The notes under the pieces were generated by a model. It ran no database searches. It was not told the origin of the DNA and worked only from the letters and a program-made list of their open reading frames with translations. 64,000 bases of DNA from Paraburkholderia edwinii (GTDB lineage: Bacteria > Pseudomonadota > Gammaproteobacteria > Burkholderiales > Burkholderiaceae): contig NZ_CP080095.1 in the NCBI RefSeq assembly GCF_019428685.1, positions 1,922,001 through 1,986,000 on the forward strand. Reading direction: 5' to 3'. Shown here one piece after another: positions 53,978 to 63,194 of the stretch. The number at the start of each line of letters is the position of its first letter. Position 1 is the first letter of the stretch. Both the position numbers and the translations under genes were made by a program.

Positions 53978-56968
53978 ATGGTCCGGTTAAAAGCAATAAG
54001 CGAACGGACAGCCATCATGTCAACGGAGTTGAGGACGAGGGCGGCGAAGCCGCAATCGGCAGGCTTGCGCCGGTTTTTTTCGGCGTTTCAGGTGCGGCAT
54101 ACCGCGTGTGTATGGTCAACGCTCGCGGTCGTCATGCTCGGCGTGGGTGCCGTATCCGGACGCGGCGCGCAGGCACAGACGCAGACTCCCAACATTCAGG
54201 ATGCCGTTGCGCCCGGCCAGGCATCGTCAGGCAACCGTGCCGCAAACAGCGCTGCGCCCAACGTCGCGTTCTTCGACGGCGCGCAACCGCCCATCAATCT
54301 GCTGCAGGCCTTCGACGCCGTGGTGATCGACCCGGCTAGCGGCTTCGACCCCGCCGGCTATCCGCTCGCACACACGGTATGGATCGCGCGTACGCATGCG
54401 GCGAGCGGCGACCCGTCTTCCTTCATCTCGCAACAGATCGAGCCGCTGTGGCAGCGCGGCTATCGTGGCTTCCTGCTCGACACGCCGACGGCGATTGCCG
54501 CGATCGACGCGATTCGCGCGGCGCATGCCGACGCGCGTCTGATCGTCGGCGGCGATGATGCGCTGGCGGCCGCGCTGCCGCATGCCGCCGCGCTCTATGC
54601 TGTGGTCGGTCCATCGCTCGTGCGCGGTGCCGCGCCGGGCGCCGGCATGCGCACGCTCGACGTGCCGGCCGACGAGCGTGCCGCGCGCAGCGCAGCCGCG
54701 CTTTCGTTCACGCAGCGCACCGGCGTGCCGGTCATCTCCGTCGAACTCTGCCCAGGCGACGATCGCGCCTGCGCGCGCGCGACCGCCGCACAGGTCGTGG
54801 CGAGCGGCGTCACGCCGTATGTGACGAACGTGTCGCGCAATGTGGTCGGTATCGGCGCGATCGAGGTGCTGCCGCGGCGTGTCCTCGTCGTGCAGGATCG
54901 CCCCGACGATCTGCCGCTCGACGAAACGCCCGGTGTGCGTGATGTCGCGACACCGCTTAACTACCTCGGCTATGACGTCGAATACGCGAACGTCAACGAT
55001 GGCTTGCCCGACGATGTGACGCCGGATCGCTATGCGGGCGTCGTCGTCTGGCTCGAAGGCGATGAAGCGCGCGACGCCGCCGCGTGGCGCAGATGGGTCG
55101 ACGCGCGCATCGCTTCGCACGTGCCGGTTGCGTTTATCGGCCAGTTTGGTTTCGACGCGGCCGAAGACGAAGGTCCGGCGCTCGATTTGCAGCCGGTCGC
55201 GGGGCCGTTTACGGAACCGGTTAGTGTCGTGTCGCGCGACCCGATCATCGGCTTTGAGACGGACCCCAAGGTTGGTCCGCGCGATCTGACGGGCGTGCGT
55301 GTCGGCGCGGCGAGCCATTCGCTGTTGCGCGTGAAGTCCGGCGAAGCGACGCTCGACCCGGTCGCCATCACGCCGTGGGGCGGTTACGCGCTGAGCCCGT
55401 ACACCGTCGTTTCGCTGAACGGCATCGGCCAGGAGCGTTGGGCAATCCAGCCGATCAGATTTTTCTCCGACGCGCTCCGCTTGACGCCGATGCCGGCGCC
55501 GAGCGTGACCACCGAAAACGGCCGGCGTCTTTTCATGACGCACGTCGATGGCGACGGCTTCGCGTCGCGCGCGGAATTTCCGGGCGCCGACTACTCGGGC
55601 GAAGCGCTCTATGAACAGATATTCACGCGCTACAAGGTGCCGATGACGCTGTCGGTGATCGAAGGCGAGGTCGGGCCGAAAGGCCTGTATCCGCAGATCT
55701 CGCCGCGCCTCGAAGAGATCGCGCGCAAGATGTTCGCGCTGCCTTACGTCGAGATCGGCACGCATACGTATTCGCATCCGTTCGAATGGGAGAACGTCGA
55801 CGCGAAGACCGGCGAACGGATCGATCGCGGCGGCGGCGACACCGCGTTCTCGCTCAACATTCCGAACTACAAATTCAACATTGATCGCGAGATCACGGGC
55901 TCGATCGACTACATCAATTCGCGCCTCGCGCCGCCGGGCAAGAAGACAGTCGTGCTGCAATGGCCAGGCAACTGCGAGCCGCCGGCGATCGTTGTGCGCA
56001 AGGTGTACGCAGCGGGCGTCGACAACGTCAACGGCGGCGACACGGTCATTACGAAGAGCGCGAACAGCTGGACGAATATCGCGCCGATCGGCGTGGCGAA
56101 AGGGCCGGGCGCTTACCAGGTGTACGCACCGAACCAGGACGAGAACGTTTATACGAACGACTGGCTCGGACCGTTCTACGGCTTCACGCGCGTACTCGAA
56201 ACCTTCGATATGACCGACCGGCCGCTGCGCTTCAAGCCAATCGACATTTACTACCACATGTACAGCGGCACGAAGATCGCATCGCTGCGCGCGCTCGACC
56301 AGATCTTTGCCGCGGTGCTGAAGCAGCCGGTGCTGCCGGTGAAGATCACCGACTACACGCATAAGGTGCTCGATTGGCGGACCTTCGCGGTGGCGCGTGA
56401 AGTGCGCGCGGCGAATCAGGAAAATGCGGCGGACAATACCGCGGCCCTGGCGGGGAGCACGTGGATCGTGCGCGGCAACGGGGAGGTGCGCGAGCTGCAC
56501 TGGCCGGGCGCCAATGCGCCGGACCTGCGCGCATCGCGCGGCGTAACCGGTTACGCCGCGGGCCCGGACGGCACGTACATTCATATCGCCGACGGCGCCG
56601 CACGCGTCGCATTCGATACGCCGTTGCGCGATGCAATCGCAGCGCAACCCACGGCAGCATCGGCCACAGCAACGGTGGCGGCAACCCGCTCGCCAACCCA
56701 GGCCGCCTCGTCGAACACCATGCCCTATATCTCGCAAGCGAACGGCTTCGTGCGCGACTTCAAACGCGACGGACGCGGCATGACCTTCGCATTCGGCGGT
56801 TATTACCAGCCCTTCGTCGAGCTCGCGAATGCGCAGCGCTGCAGCGTAAGCGTGGCAGGCCGCCCGGTCGCCGCGAAGCGTGACGGCACGAAGCTGCGTT
56901 TCGATACGGCGCCCGCCGCCGGTCTGAACGTCGACTATCAGCCCGTCGAGGTTTCGTGCAATGGCTAA
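53978..56968 (+). CDS. pelA: Pel polysaccharide deacetylase/hydrolase PelA
   Basis: 996 residues (Pseudomonas PelA 948). After a signal-anchor type N terminus (about 40-65), the first 300-odd residues fit the GH166-type hydrolase domain; a central region follows; the carbohydrate esterase part has MTHVDGDGF (520-528, metal and catalytic Asp524/526) and GTHTYSHPF (594-602, His596 and His600). It deacetylates and trims Pel in the periplasm. ATG 53978 is after AGCAGG; an internal ATG at 54017 is possible. Overlaps pelB by 8 bp. Confidence 0.9.
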   Translation: MVRLKAISERTAIMSTELRTRAAKPQSAGLRRFFSAFQVRHTACVWSTLAVVMLGVGAVSGRGAQAQTQTPNIQDAVAPGQASSGNRAANSAAPNVAFFDGAQPPINLLQAFDAVVIDPASGFDPAGYPLAHTVWIARTHAASGDPSSFISQQIEPLWQRGYRGFLLDTPTAIAAIDAIRAAHADARLIVGGDDALAAALPHAAALYAVVGPSLVRGAAPGAGMRTLDVPADERAARSAAALSFTQRTGVPVISVELCPGDDRACARATAAQVVASGVTPYVTNVSRNVVGIGAIEVLPRRVLVVQDRPDDLPLDETPGVRDVATPLNYLGYDVEYANVNDGLPDDVTPDRYAGVVVWLEGDEARDAAAWRRWVDARIASHVPVAFIGQFGFDAAEDEGPALDLQPVAGPFTEPVSVVSRDPIIGFETDPKVGPRDLTGVRVGAASHSLLRVKSGEATLDPVAITPWGGYALSPYTVVSLNGIGQERWAIQPIRFFSDALRLTPMPAPSVTTENGRRLFMTHVDGDGFASRAEFPGADYSGEALYEQIFTRYKVPMTLSVIEGEVGPKGLYPQISPRLEEIARKMFALPYVEIGTHTYSHPFEWENVDAKTGERIDRGGGDTAFSLNIPNYKFNIDREITGSIDYINSRLAPPGKKTVVLQWPGNCEPPAIVVRKVYAAGVDNVNGGDTVITKSANSWTNIAPIGVAKGPGAYQVYAPNQDENVYTNDWLGPFYGFTRVLETFDMTDRPLRFKPIDIYYHMYSGTKIASLRALDQIFAAVLKQPVLPVKITDYTHKVLDWRTFAVAREVRAANQENAADNTAALAGSTWIVRGNGEVRELHWPGANAPDLRASRGVTGYAAGPDGTYIHIADGAARVAFDTPLRDAIAAQPTAASATATVAATRSPTQAASSNTMPYISQANGFVRDFKRDGRGMTFAFGGYYQPFVELANAQRCSVSVAGRPVAAKRDGTKLRFDTAPAAGLNVDYQPVEVSCNG

Positions 56969-59900
56969 TCCGGCGGCGAATGTGGAAACCCAAACGGCCA
57001 GTTCCGCGGCGCAGAAGCGCCCGCGCATCGTTTCGACATGGCTCGTGCTGACGCTGGCCGCCGTGGTGCTCGCGACGATGTACGCGGTGGCGCCGCGCGG
57101 CGGCATGCGTCAGCGTATTGCATCGGTCGGCGCGCCGAGCGATCTGTCGGTCGCTTATCTCGAAGCGTGGTCGCGCGTGCAGCCGGACAATGAAGAATTT
57201 CTGTCGCTGCTCGGCGCGCAGTATCTGTATCTGGGCCGCGCCGACGACGCAGAGCGCGTCGCCGCACGCATGGATGCGCTGCATACCAACGACATGCGCC
57301 GCGCCGCAACGATGCTGCGTCTCGGCGTCGCAGAGCAGCGCACCTTCGCGCTCGTCGAAACCGATCCGCGCCGGGCGGCCTCGCTCGACGACCTGCGCGC
57401 AAAGTTGTCAGCGGCGGCAAACGAGCAATGGGCGCCGCGCGATCTCGAATGGCTCGCGCAGCGCGCGGCGGCGGCCGGGTTGCCGCGCATCGCGCTGGAG
57501 CTCTATGCGCAGTTGTCGGCGCACGATCCGAAAGGGCGCAACGAGTGGGACACGCAGATCACGCGTTACGCGCTGCAGGTTGGCGACTATCACGCGGCTG
57601 CCGATGCGTGGTTCCGCAAGCAGACCACCGCGCAGACGCGCGATGAAGCGCGCCGTTGCTTTATTGCGGGCATCCGCACGCTGCAGTCGGGCAATCTGCT
57701 CGACGACGCGCTCGCCGCGGCCGACGCGCATCTCGGCACGCTCTCGAACGACCCGGCGACGCTGATCGTACTGTTGAATCTCGCACGCGCGGCGAATCGG
57801 CCCGAGGCAATCGATCACTATGCGCGGATGCTGGCGCAGTATGCGCAGGCGCAGCCCGATGAACCGCACGCGCCGGGTTCACCGCACGCGCCGCGCGCGC
57901 TCGCATTGGCCGAAGCGCATGGCGATCTGGCCGCGGCGTTTGCGATGGCTGTGAAGGCGCAGGCTCGTGCACACACGCATTCGCGTTCCGCGTCGTATGC
58001 GTATATGGATGGACCGGTCGTGCGTCGCGCGGCGAGTGGGCCGTTCGCCGGCCGCAACGGCGTGCGTTTGATCCGCGTCGCGGCATCGACGCAGCCCGCT
58101 GCGGCGGCGCCCGCGCAACCGGCTGCGCCGGCCGCCGCGTCGACGGCCGCCGCGTCACTCGCTGCAGCCTCATCAAGCGCGGCATCACCGGCCGCGGCAT
58201 CATTAGCCGGCGCGAACGGAAACGTAGCCGACGTCGTCTACAACGCATTCGTCGAATCGGGCGACCTCGCGAGCGCCGAGAAAATCGCCGCACAGCAGGT
58301 GCAGCGCGACCCGCGCTCCGTGCTATGGGTCAAACGTCTTGCGCAAACGGCCGAATGGAACCGCGACGCGCCGCGTGCGCTGAAGTCGTGGCTCGACTAC
58401 GCGCAGCTGTCGGACGATCCGGTCGGCTGGCAAAACGTGCTGCGCCTCGCGCCGATGCTCGACGACGACGAAGCGTATCTGACCGCGCTCGTCCATCAGG
58501 CGCGCCAGACGCCGAACGACCTCAAGCTGATCGACAACGTCACCGCAACCTACGAGCGCCTCGGCCGCCCCGACGACGGTCTTGCGTTCCTGCGTTCGTT
58601 GCCGCGCGGCACGAATGCCGACGCGCTCGATCAGCGCATCGGCGGCCTCGCGGAACGCGCGGGTCACGACGACCAGGCGCTCGCCGCCTATCGCGCGGTG
58701 CAGGCGCGCCATCCGAACGACGCGAACGCGGCGCTGCGCACTGCGAGCGTGCTGTATCGCGCGGGCGACTATCGCGCGTCGTTTGCGGCCTTGAAGCGCG
58801 CGCGTGCGGGCGCTAGCGACAAGGACGAGGATTTCTGGCGCGACTACGCGGAACTTGCGCGCCTGCTGCAGCTCGACAACGAAGCGAACGACGCGTACCA
58901 GCATCTGCTCGCAAGCGGTGCCGCAACGCCCGAAGAGCTCGGCGAAATGACGTACTTCTACGACCCGTATCCGATCGACGCAGGGCGCGTGGCCGAGCTG
59001 CGCTATCGGCGCGATCACACGCCGCGCGCGCTGCAGGATGCGATCTTCTACTACACCGACGCGCAGGCCTACGACCGGATCGCGACGCTGCTCGCGAGCC
59101 TCACGCCCGAAGAGTTGCGTGCGGCGGAAGCGTCGCCGGGCGTGCTCGCGATGCGCGCCGAATACGCGCGTCTGACCGACCGGCCGCTCGATGCGCTTGC
59201 GGATCTCAAGCGTGCGGTCGAGCTGCCCGATGCGACGTCGGACATGCGCGCCGCGTATCTGTGGACGCTCGTCGACTACGGCAGCGACGCGGAGCTGAAG
59301 CTCGCGCTCAATCGCTGGCGCGGCAATATCGATCGCAGCGCCGCGCTGTGGGAACCGTATGCAGCCGCCGAGATGCGTCTGAACCGGCCGGTTGCCGCGC
59401 TCGAGTATCTGCGCCGCCAGGCCGGCTCACTGTCGCGCGATCCGCTGTGGCTGCTCACCTATGCCGATGCGCAGGAAATGGCGGGCCACGAGGAACTCGC
59501 CTGGTCGATTCGCCACAAGGTCTGGCTGCAGCTGCAACAGGACTCGGCCGCGCTCGCGAAGCTTCATGGCGCCCAGCGCGGCGCGCTGCGCGGCCGTACC
59601 GCGCAGGATGCCGAAACACTGGCCGATGTACGCGGCCGACGCGTTGCGCTATCGACCGACTACACGACCGCCGACGCATCGGCCGCGCTGCTCAACGATC
59701 TGCTGTCGACGCAAGCCGCGCCGCCCGATATTTCCTATGTTCGCCGCACGCTGCTCGGCAGTGGCAATGGGTTGCCCGGCGGCGCGCCCGACGCCGGCGC
59801 GAAACTGCCGCAAAACAGCCGTCTGCGCGATGCGGTTGCAAAAGAAGTGGCGATCGCATGGGCGCTGTCGCACGAAAGCAACCCGCTCGCGAAGCGTTGG

Positions 59901-61079
59901 CTTGCGCAGCAATATGCGGCGCGGCTCGCGCGCCCCGCGGATGCGCAATTGACCATCGCACTGGCGAACAACGACGTGCCCGAGATGGAGCGCCTGCTTT
60001 CGCAGGAACGTTCGCGGCTGCCGATCGCGGACCGCATCGACGCGACGATTGCGGTGGATCAGCCCGATCGCGCTCAACAGATTGCGTTCGAAGGCTTTGA
60101 AGGCGCACCGGAAGATACGGCCTTGCATACGCGCGTCACCGAAACGACGCTCGACTGGCCGCAATCGATCGACGCGACGGTCACGAGTCACGTCGAGCAT
60201 CCGCTCGACTACATCGAGCAAACGCTCGCGGCGAGCCGCAAGATCGCCGAACGCTATATGGTCGGCGTGCTCGGCGTGCAGAACTTCCAGCACTCGACCG
60301 ATATCACGCAGCTCGTCAATGTGCCGTCGGTGGACCGGTCGCTGAGCATCTATGGCGAACGCCAGACGCGCGATACCTCGTTCAGGATCACGGGCGGCCG
60401 GCGCGACGCGCTCGCGAGCTTCTATACGTTCTCGGTCGCCGCCGAAACGGGCCGCAATTCGCCGCTCACGCTCGGCGTGCACGCGGGCCGCAATCAGGTC
60501 GCCGACGAAACGCAAACGCTGCAGGTCGGCGGCATGAAGGACAACCTCGTCGGCGATTTCACCTATCGCGTGACCGAGCGCATCACGATTACCGGCAGTA
60601 TCGAAGCGGATCGTTTCTACAGCCAGGCGCGCAGCTATCTCGGCAGCGGCGTGCTGTCGAACGGCGAAATCAGCTATCGCTTTCACACCGAATATCCGGA
60701 CTACACGGTGCGCGTGGTCGGCACGCATGGCGGATACGGCGCAAGCGGCAGCGCGGATCCGCTGATCTCGCGGCTGATTCCCGCAGCGGATCAGCCCGCG
60801 GTCGCAGGCGACTTCATACCGGACACGTACACGCAATACGGCCTGTACTTCGGCTTCGGCAACGACCTGCTCGAACAGTACACGCATCGCTGGCGACCGT
60901 TCCTCGACGTCGGCATCCTGCACGATTCGAATCAGGGCTGGGGGCCGGACCTGAGCATCGGCGTGGCGGGCACCGTCTTCGGCGGCGACCATGCGGCGCT
61001 CTTTATCCAGCATCAACGTGTATCTAGACTCGGTACGCCGGTCACGCTGATGGGCGCGAGATACAACTGGTACTACTGA
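56961..61079 (+). CDS. pelB: Pel outer-membrane export protein PelB
   Basis: 1372 residues (Pseudomonas PelB 1193). One membrane helix near the start (about 25-45), a long helical TPR-like region (about 60-1020) with many A-x-x-Y/L-type repeats, and a C-terminal beta-barrel of about 300 residues ending in YNWYY. It exports Pel across the outer membrane. An Ala-rich linker (about 374-415) makes it longer than other PelBs. Start overlaps pelA by ATGGCTAA. Confidence 0.9.
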   Translation: MANPAANVETQTASSAAQKRPRIVSTWLVLTLAAVVLATMYAVAPRGGMRQRIASVGAPSDLSVAYLEAWSRVQPDNEEFLSLLGAQYLYLGRADDAERVAARMDALHTNDMRRAATMLRLGVAEQRTFALVETDPRRAASLDDLRAKLSAAANEQWAPRDLEWLAQRAAAAGLPRIALELYAQLSAHDPKGRNEWDTQITRYALQVGDYHAAADAWFRKQTTAQTRDEARRCFIAGIRTLQSGNLLDDALAAADAHLGTLSNDPATLIVLLNLARAANRPEAIDHYARMLAQYAQAQPDEPHAPGSPHAPRALALAEAHGDLAAAFAMAVKAQARAHTHSRSASYAYMDGPVVRRAASGPFAGRNGVRLIRVAASTQPAAAAPAQPAAPAAASTAAASLAAASSSAASPAAASLAGANGNVADVVYNAFVESGDLASAEKIAAQQVQRDPRSVLWVKRLAQTAEWNRDAPRALKSWLDYAQLSDDPVGWQNVLRLAPMLDDDEAYLTALVHQARQTPNDLKLIDNVTATYERLGRPDDGLAFLRSLPRGTNADALDQRIGGLAERAGHDDQALAAYRAVQARHPNDANAALRTASVLYRAGDYRASFAALKRARAGASDKDEDFWRDYAELARLLQLDNEANDAYQHLLASGAATPEELGEMTYFYDPYPIDAGRVAELRYRRDHTPRALQDAIFYYTDAQAYDRIATLLASLTPEELRAAEASPGVLAMRAEYARLTDRPLDALADLKRAVELPDATSDMRAAYLWTLVDYGSDAELKLALNRWRGNIDRSAALWEPYAAAEMRLNRPVAALEYLRRQAGSLSRDPLWLLTYADAQEMAGHEELAWSIRHKVWLQLQQDSAALAKLHGAQRGALRGRTAQDAETLADVRGRRVALSTDYTTADASAALLNDLLSTQAAPPDISYVRRTLLGSGNGLPGGAPDAGAKLPQNSRLRDAVAKEVAIAWALSHESNPLAKRWLAQQYAARLARPADAQLTIALANNDVPEMERLLSQERSRLPIADRIDATIAVDQPDRAQQIAFEGFEGAPEDTALHTRVTETTLDWPQSIDATVTSHVEHPLDYIEQTLAASRKIAERYMVGVLGVQNFQHSTDITQLVNVPSVDRSLSIYGERQTRDTSFRITGGRRDALASFYTFSVAAETGRNSPLTLGVHAGRNQVADETQTLQVGGMKDNLVGDFTYRVTERITITGSIEADRFYSQARSYLGSGVLSNGEISYRFHTEYPDYTVRVVGTHGGYGASGSADPLISRLIPAADQPAVAGDFIPDTYTQYGLYFGFGNDLLEQYTHRWRPFLDVGILHDSNQGWGPDLSIGVAGTVFGGDHAALFIQHQRVSRLGTPVTLMGARYNWYY

Positions 61080-61150
61080 TGGGCAGGGCAGGGGCGAATC
61101 GACAAGAACGCGGCAACGCAAAACGTAATGAACAGGAAAGGAGTGGTTCG

Positions 61151-61726
61151 ATGAACACGAGAGACAAACTTACGCAGATGGCACAAGGACGTATCCGTCC
61201 GCTTCGCTGGCTTGCGGCCGCCGCGACCACCGTGCTGCTGCTGTCCGCATGCGGCTCGATCAGCCAGACCGCGGCGACGCCGTCGCTAGCCGCCGGCGAT
61301 TCGGTGGCCGTCGTCGGCCTCGCGAATTTCACCGAGACGCCGGCTGCCGGCAGCAGCGCCACCGCGATCGCCGCGAACGTGCTGCGTCAGAACGGCCTGA
61401 CCGACGTGCGTGTCGCACCGGCCGACGCGTCGTCGAACGCGATGTTCGATACCGCGCAGCGCGAAATCGGCGAGAAGAAGCTCGCCTGGGCGCGTGAACA
61501 GCACGTCAAATACGTGCTGACCGGCGCCGTCGAAGAATGGCGTTACAAGGCCGGCGTCGACGGCGAGCCGGTTGCGGGCGTCACGTTCGAACTCGTCGAT
61601 GTCGCGTCGGGCCAGATCGTGTGGAGCGCGACGGGCTCGCGCAGCGGCTGGAGCCGTTCGAGCCTCGCGAACGTCGCGACGTCGCTGATCGGCAAGCTGC
61701 TCGCGCCGCTCTACGCACGCGCATGA
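61151..61726 (+). CDS. pelC: Pel lipoprotein PelC
   Basis: 191 residues with lipobox LLSAC (Cys34), then a small periplasmic domain (ALAWAREQHVKYVLTGAVEEW-like in pieces) fitting PelC, which forms a ring at the outer membrane with PelB. AAAGGAG is before the ATG at 61151. Follows pelB by 71 bp. Confidence 0.9.
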   Translation: MNTRDKLTQMAQGRIRPLRWLAAAATTVLLLSACGSISQTAATPSLAAGDSVAVVGLANFTETPAAGSSATAIAANVLRQNGLTDVRVAPADASSNAMFDTAQREIGEKKLAWAREQHVKYVLTGAVEEWRYKAGVDGEPVAGVTFELVDVASGQIVWSATGSRSGWSRSSLANVATSLIGKLLAPLYARA

Positions 61727-61775
61727 AGCGGCGCATGCCGTCATCGGGTTTTAGACAAGCCATCAGGAGTCGGCC

Positions 61776-63194
61776 GTGAATACCGCCACTTCCCGACCGG
61801 ATAGCAGCGCGAACGCGGCAGCGGTCAAGCCGCGCAACGCGCATCCGTTCGGTCATCTGAATGCCGTGCGGCGCTTCGTGGCGCCCGCGGTCACGCGGCC
61901 TTTCGCGATCGTCGAAACGATCGGCTTCATGCTGATCGTCTGCCTGCTGTGCTGGCATTTCGATCCGTCCGATCCGCTGCTGCTCAACACGGGCTTCCCG
62001 TGGCTGTGGTTTGCGACGCTCGTCGTCGCGCTGCGCTACGGCACGCTGCTCGGTCTTCTGGCGAGTGCGGTGCTGGTCGGTGCGTGGCTGCTGCACACGC
62101 ACGGCGTCGACACTGCATGGCCGACGACGTTCTTTATCGGCGGCCTGCTCCAGACGATTCTAGTCGGTCATTTCGGCGATATCTGGGGCGCCCGCGCGCA
62201 ACGCGCCAATGCGCTCAACGGCTATCTGAACGACCGGCTCGTCGCGATCACGAACAGCCACTATCTGATGCGTCTGTCGCACGAGCGGCTCGAAAAAGAC
62301 CTGTTGTCGAAGCCGACCACGCTGCGCGACTCGATTACCGAATTGCGCCGGCTGTCGGTCGCGCACGGTCTCGAGGAGCCGCGCACGCGTGCCGCGGGCG
62401 ATATGCCGGGCACGCACGAACTGCTCGAATTCGTCGCGCAGGCGTGCCAGATCGAAGTGGCCGCGCTGTTTCCGGTGCAGGGCGGCAAGGCCGGCGCAAC
62501 GGCGCTCGCACGCGTGGGCGATGCGTTCGAACTCGATGCGCACGACGATCTCGTGGCGCGCGCGCTCGAAACAAAGAGCGTCGCGCATCTGCGTAGCGAC
62601 GAGCGGCCGGTCGTGCATACGTCGCTGCTCGTCTGCGCGCCGGTGGTCGCCGCGGACGGCGACGTGCTCGCGCTGCTCGCGATCCGCCGCATGCCGTTCC
62701 TGTCGCTGAACTTCGACAATCTGCAATTGCTGCTCGTGCTGCTCGGCTACTACGCGGACGGCGTCGAGCATTCGCGGCAGGTGCGCGAGATTCTCGACGT
62801 CGTGCCGGCGTGCCCGTACGAATTCGCGCTCGATATGAGCCGGCTGTCGCGGCTCGCGCGCACGGCGGGCATTGCTTCCTCGCTCGTCGCACTCGTATTC
62901 CCGCACGACGATGCCGGCGACTCGTTCTTCGAGCATGTGATGCGCCGGCGCCGTTCGCTCGATTTGCTGTGGCCGATCAGGACCGAGGGCAAGTCGGTGC
63001 TCGTCAACCTGATGCCCGCAACCGACGAAACCGGCGTCGACGGTTACCTGGCGCGCATCGAAGCGAGCCTGCGCGTGCAGTTCGACCTCGATCTCGAAGG
63101 CGCACGCATCGGCGTGCATACGCTGCATCTGGGCAGCGGCGCGCCTGGCTCGGCGTTGCGAGGGCTGCTGACACGCAGCGGCATCGATGGCTAA
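61776..63194 (+). CDS. pelD: c-di-GMP receptor PelD
   Basis: 472 residues. Membrane helices at about 47-62, 72-105 and 118-132, a short coiled segment, a GAF domain (about 215-325) and a degenerate GGDEF domain. RxxD is present as R393-S-L-D396, the inhibitory-site motif that binds c-di-GMP in PelD and activates Pel polymerisation. GTG start with CAGGAG upstream. Overlaps pelE by 8 bp (ATGGCTAA). Confidence 0.92.
   Translation: MNTATSRPDSSANAAAVKPRNAHPFGHLNAVRRFVAPAVTRPFAIVETIGFMLIVCLLCWHFDPSDPLLLNTGFPWLWFATLVVALRYGTLLGLLASAVLVGAWLLHTHGVDTAWPTTFFIGGLLQTILVGHFGDIWGARAQRANALNGYLNDRLVAITNSHYLMRLSHERLEKDLLSKPTTLRDSITELRRLSVAHGLEEPRTRAAGDMPGTHELLEFVAQACQIEVAALFPVQGGKAGATALARVGDAFELDAHDDLVARALETKSVAHLRSDERPVVHTSLLVCAPVVAADGDVLALLAIRRMPFLSLNFDNLQLLLVLLGYYADGVEHSRQVREILDVVPACPYEFALDMSRLSRLARTAGIASSLVALVFPHDDAGDSFFEHVMRRRRSLDLLWPIRTEGKSVLVNLMPATDETGVDGYLARIEASLRVQFDLDLEGARIGVHTLHLGSGAPGSALRGLLTRSGIDG

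Noticed and set aside
54227..57106. A 959-codon open frame on the minus strand opposite pelA
   Set aside because: Arg- and Asp-rich shadow of a high-GC gene; the plus-strand protein has clear PelA motifs and conserved neighbours.
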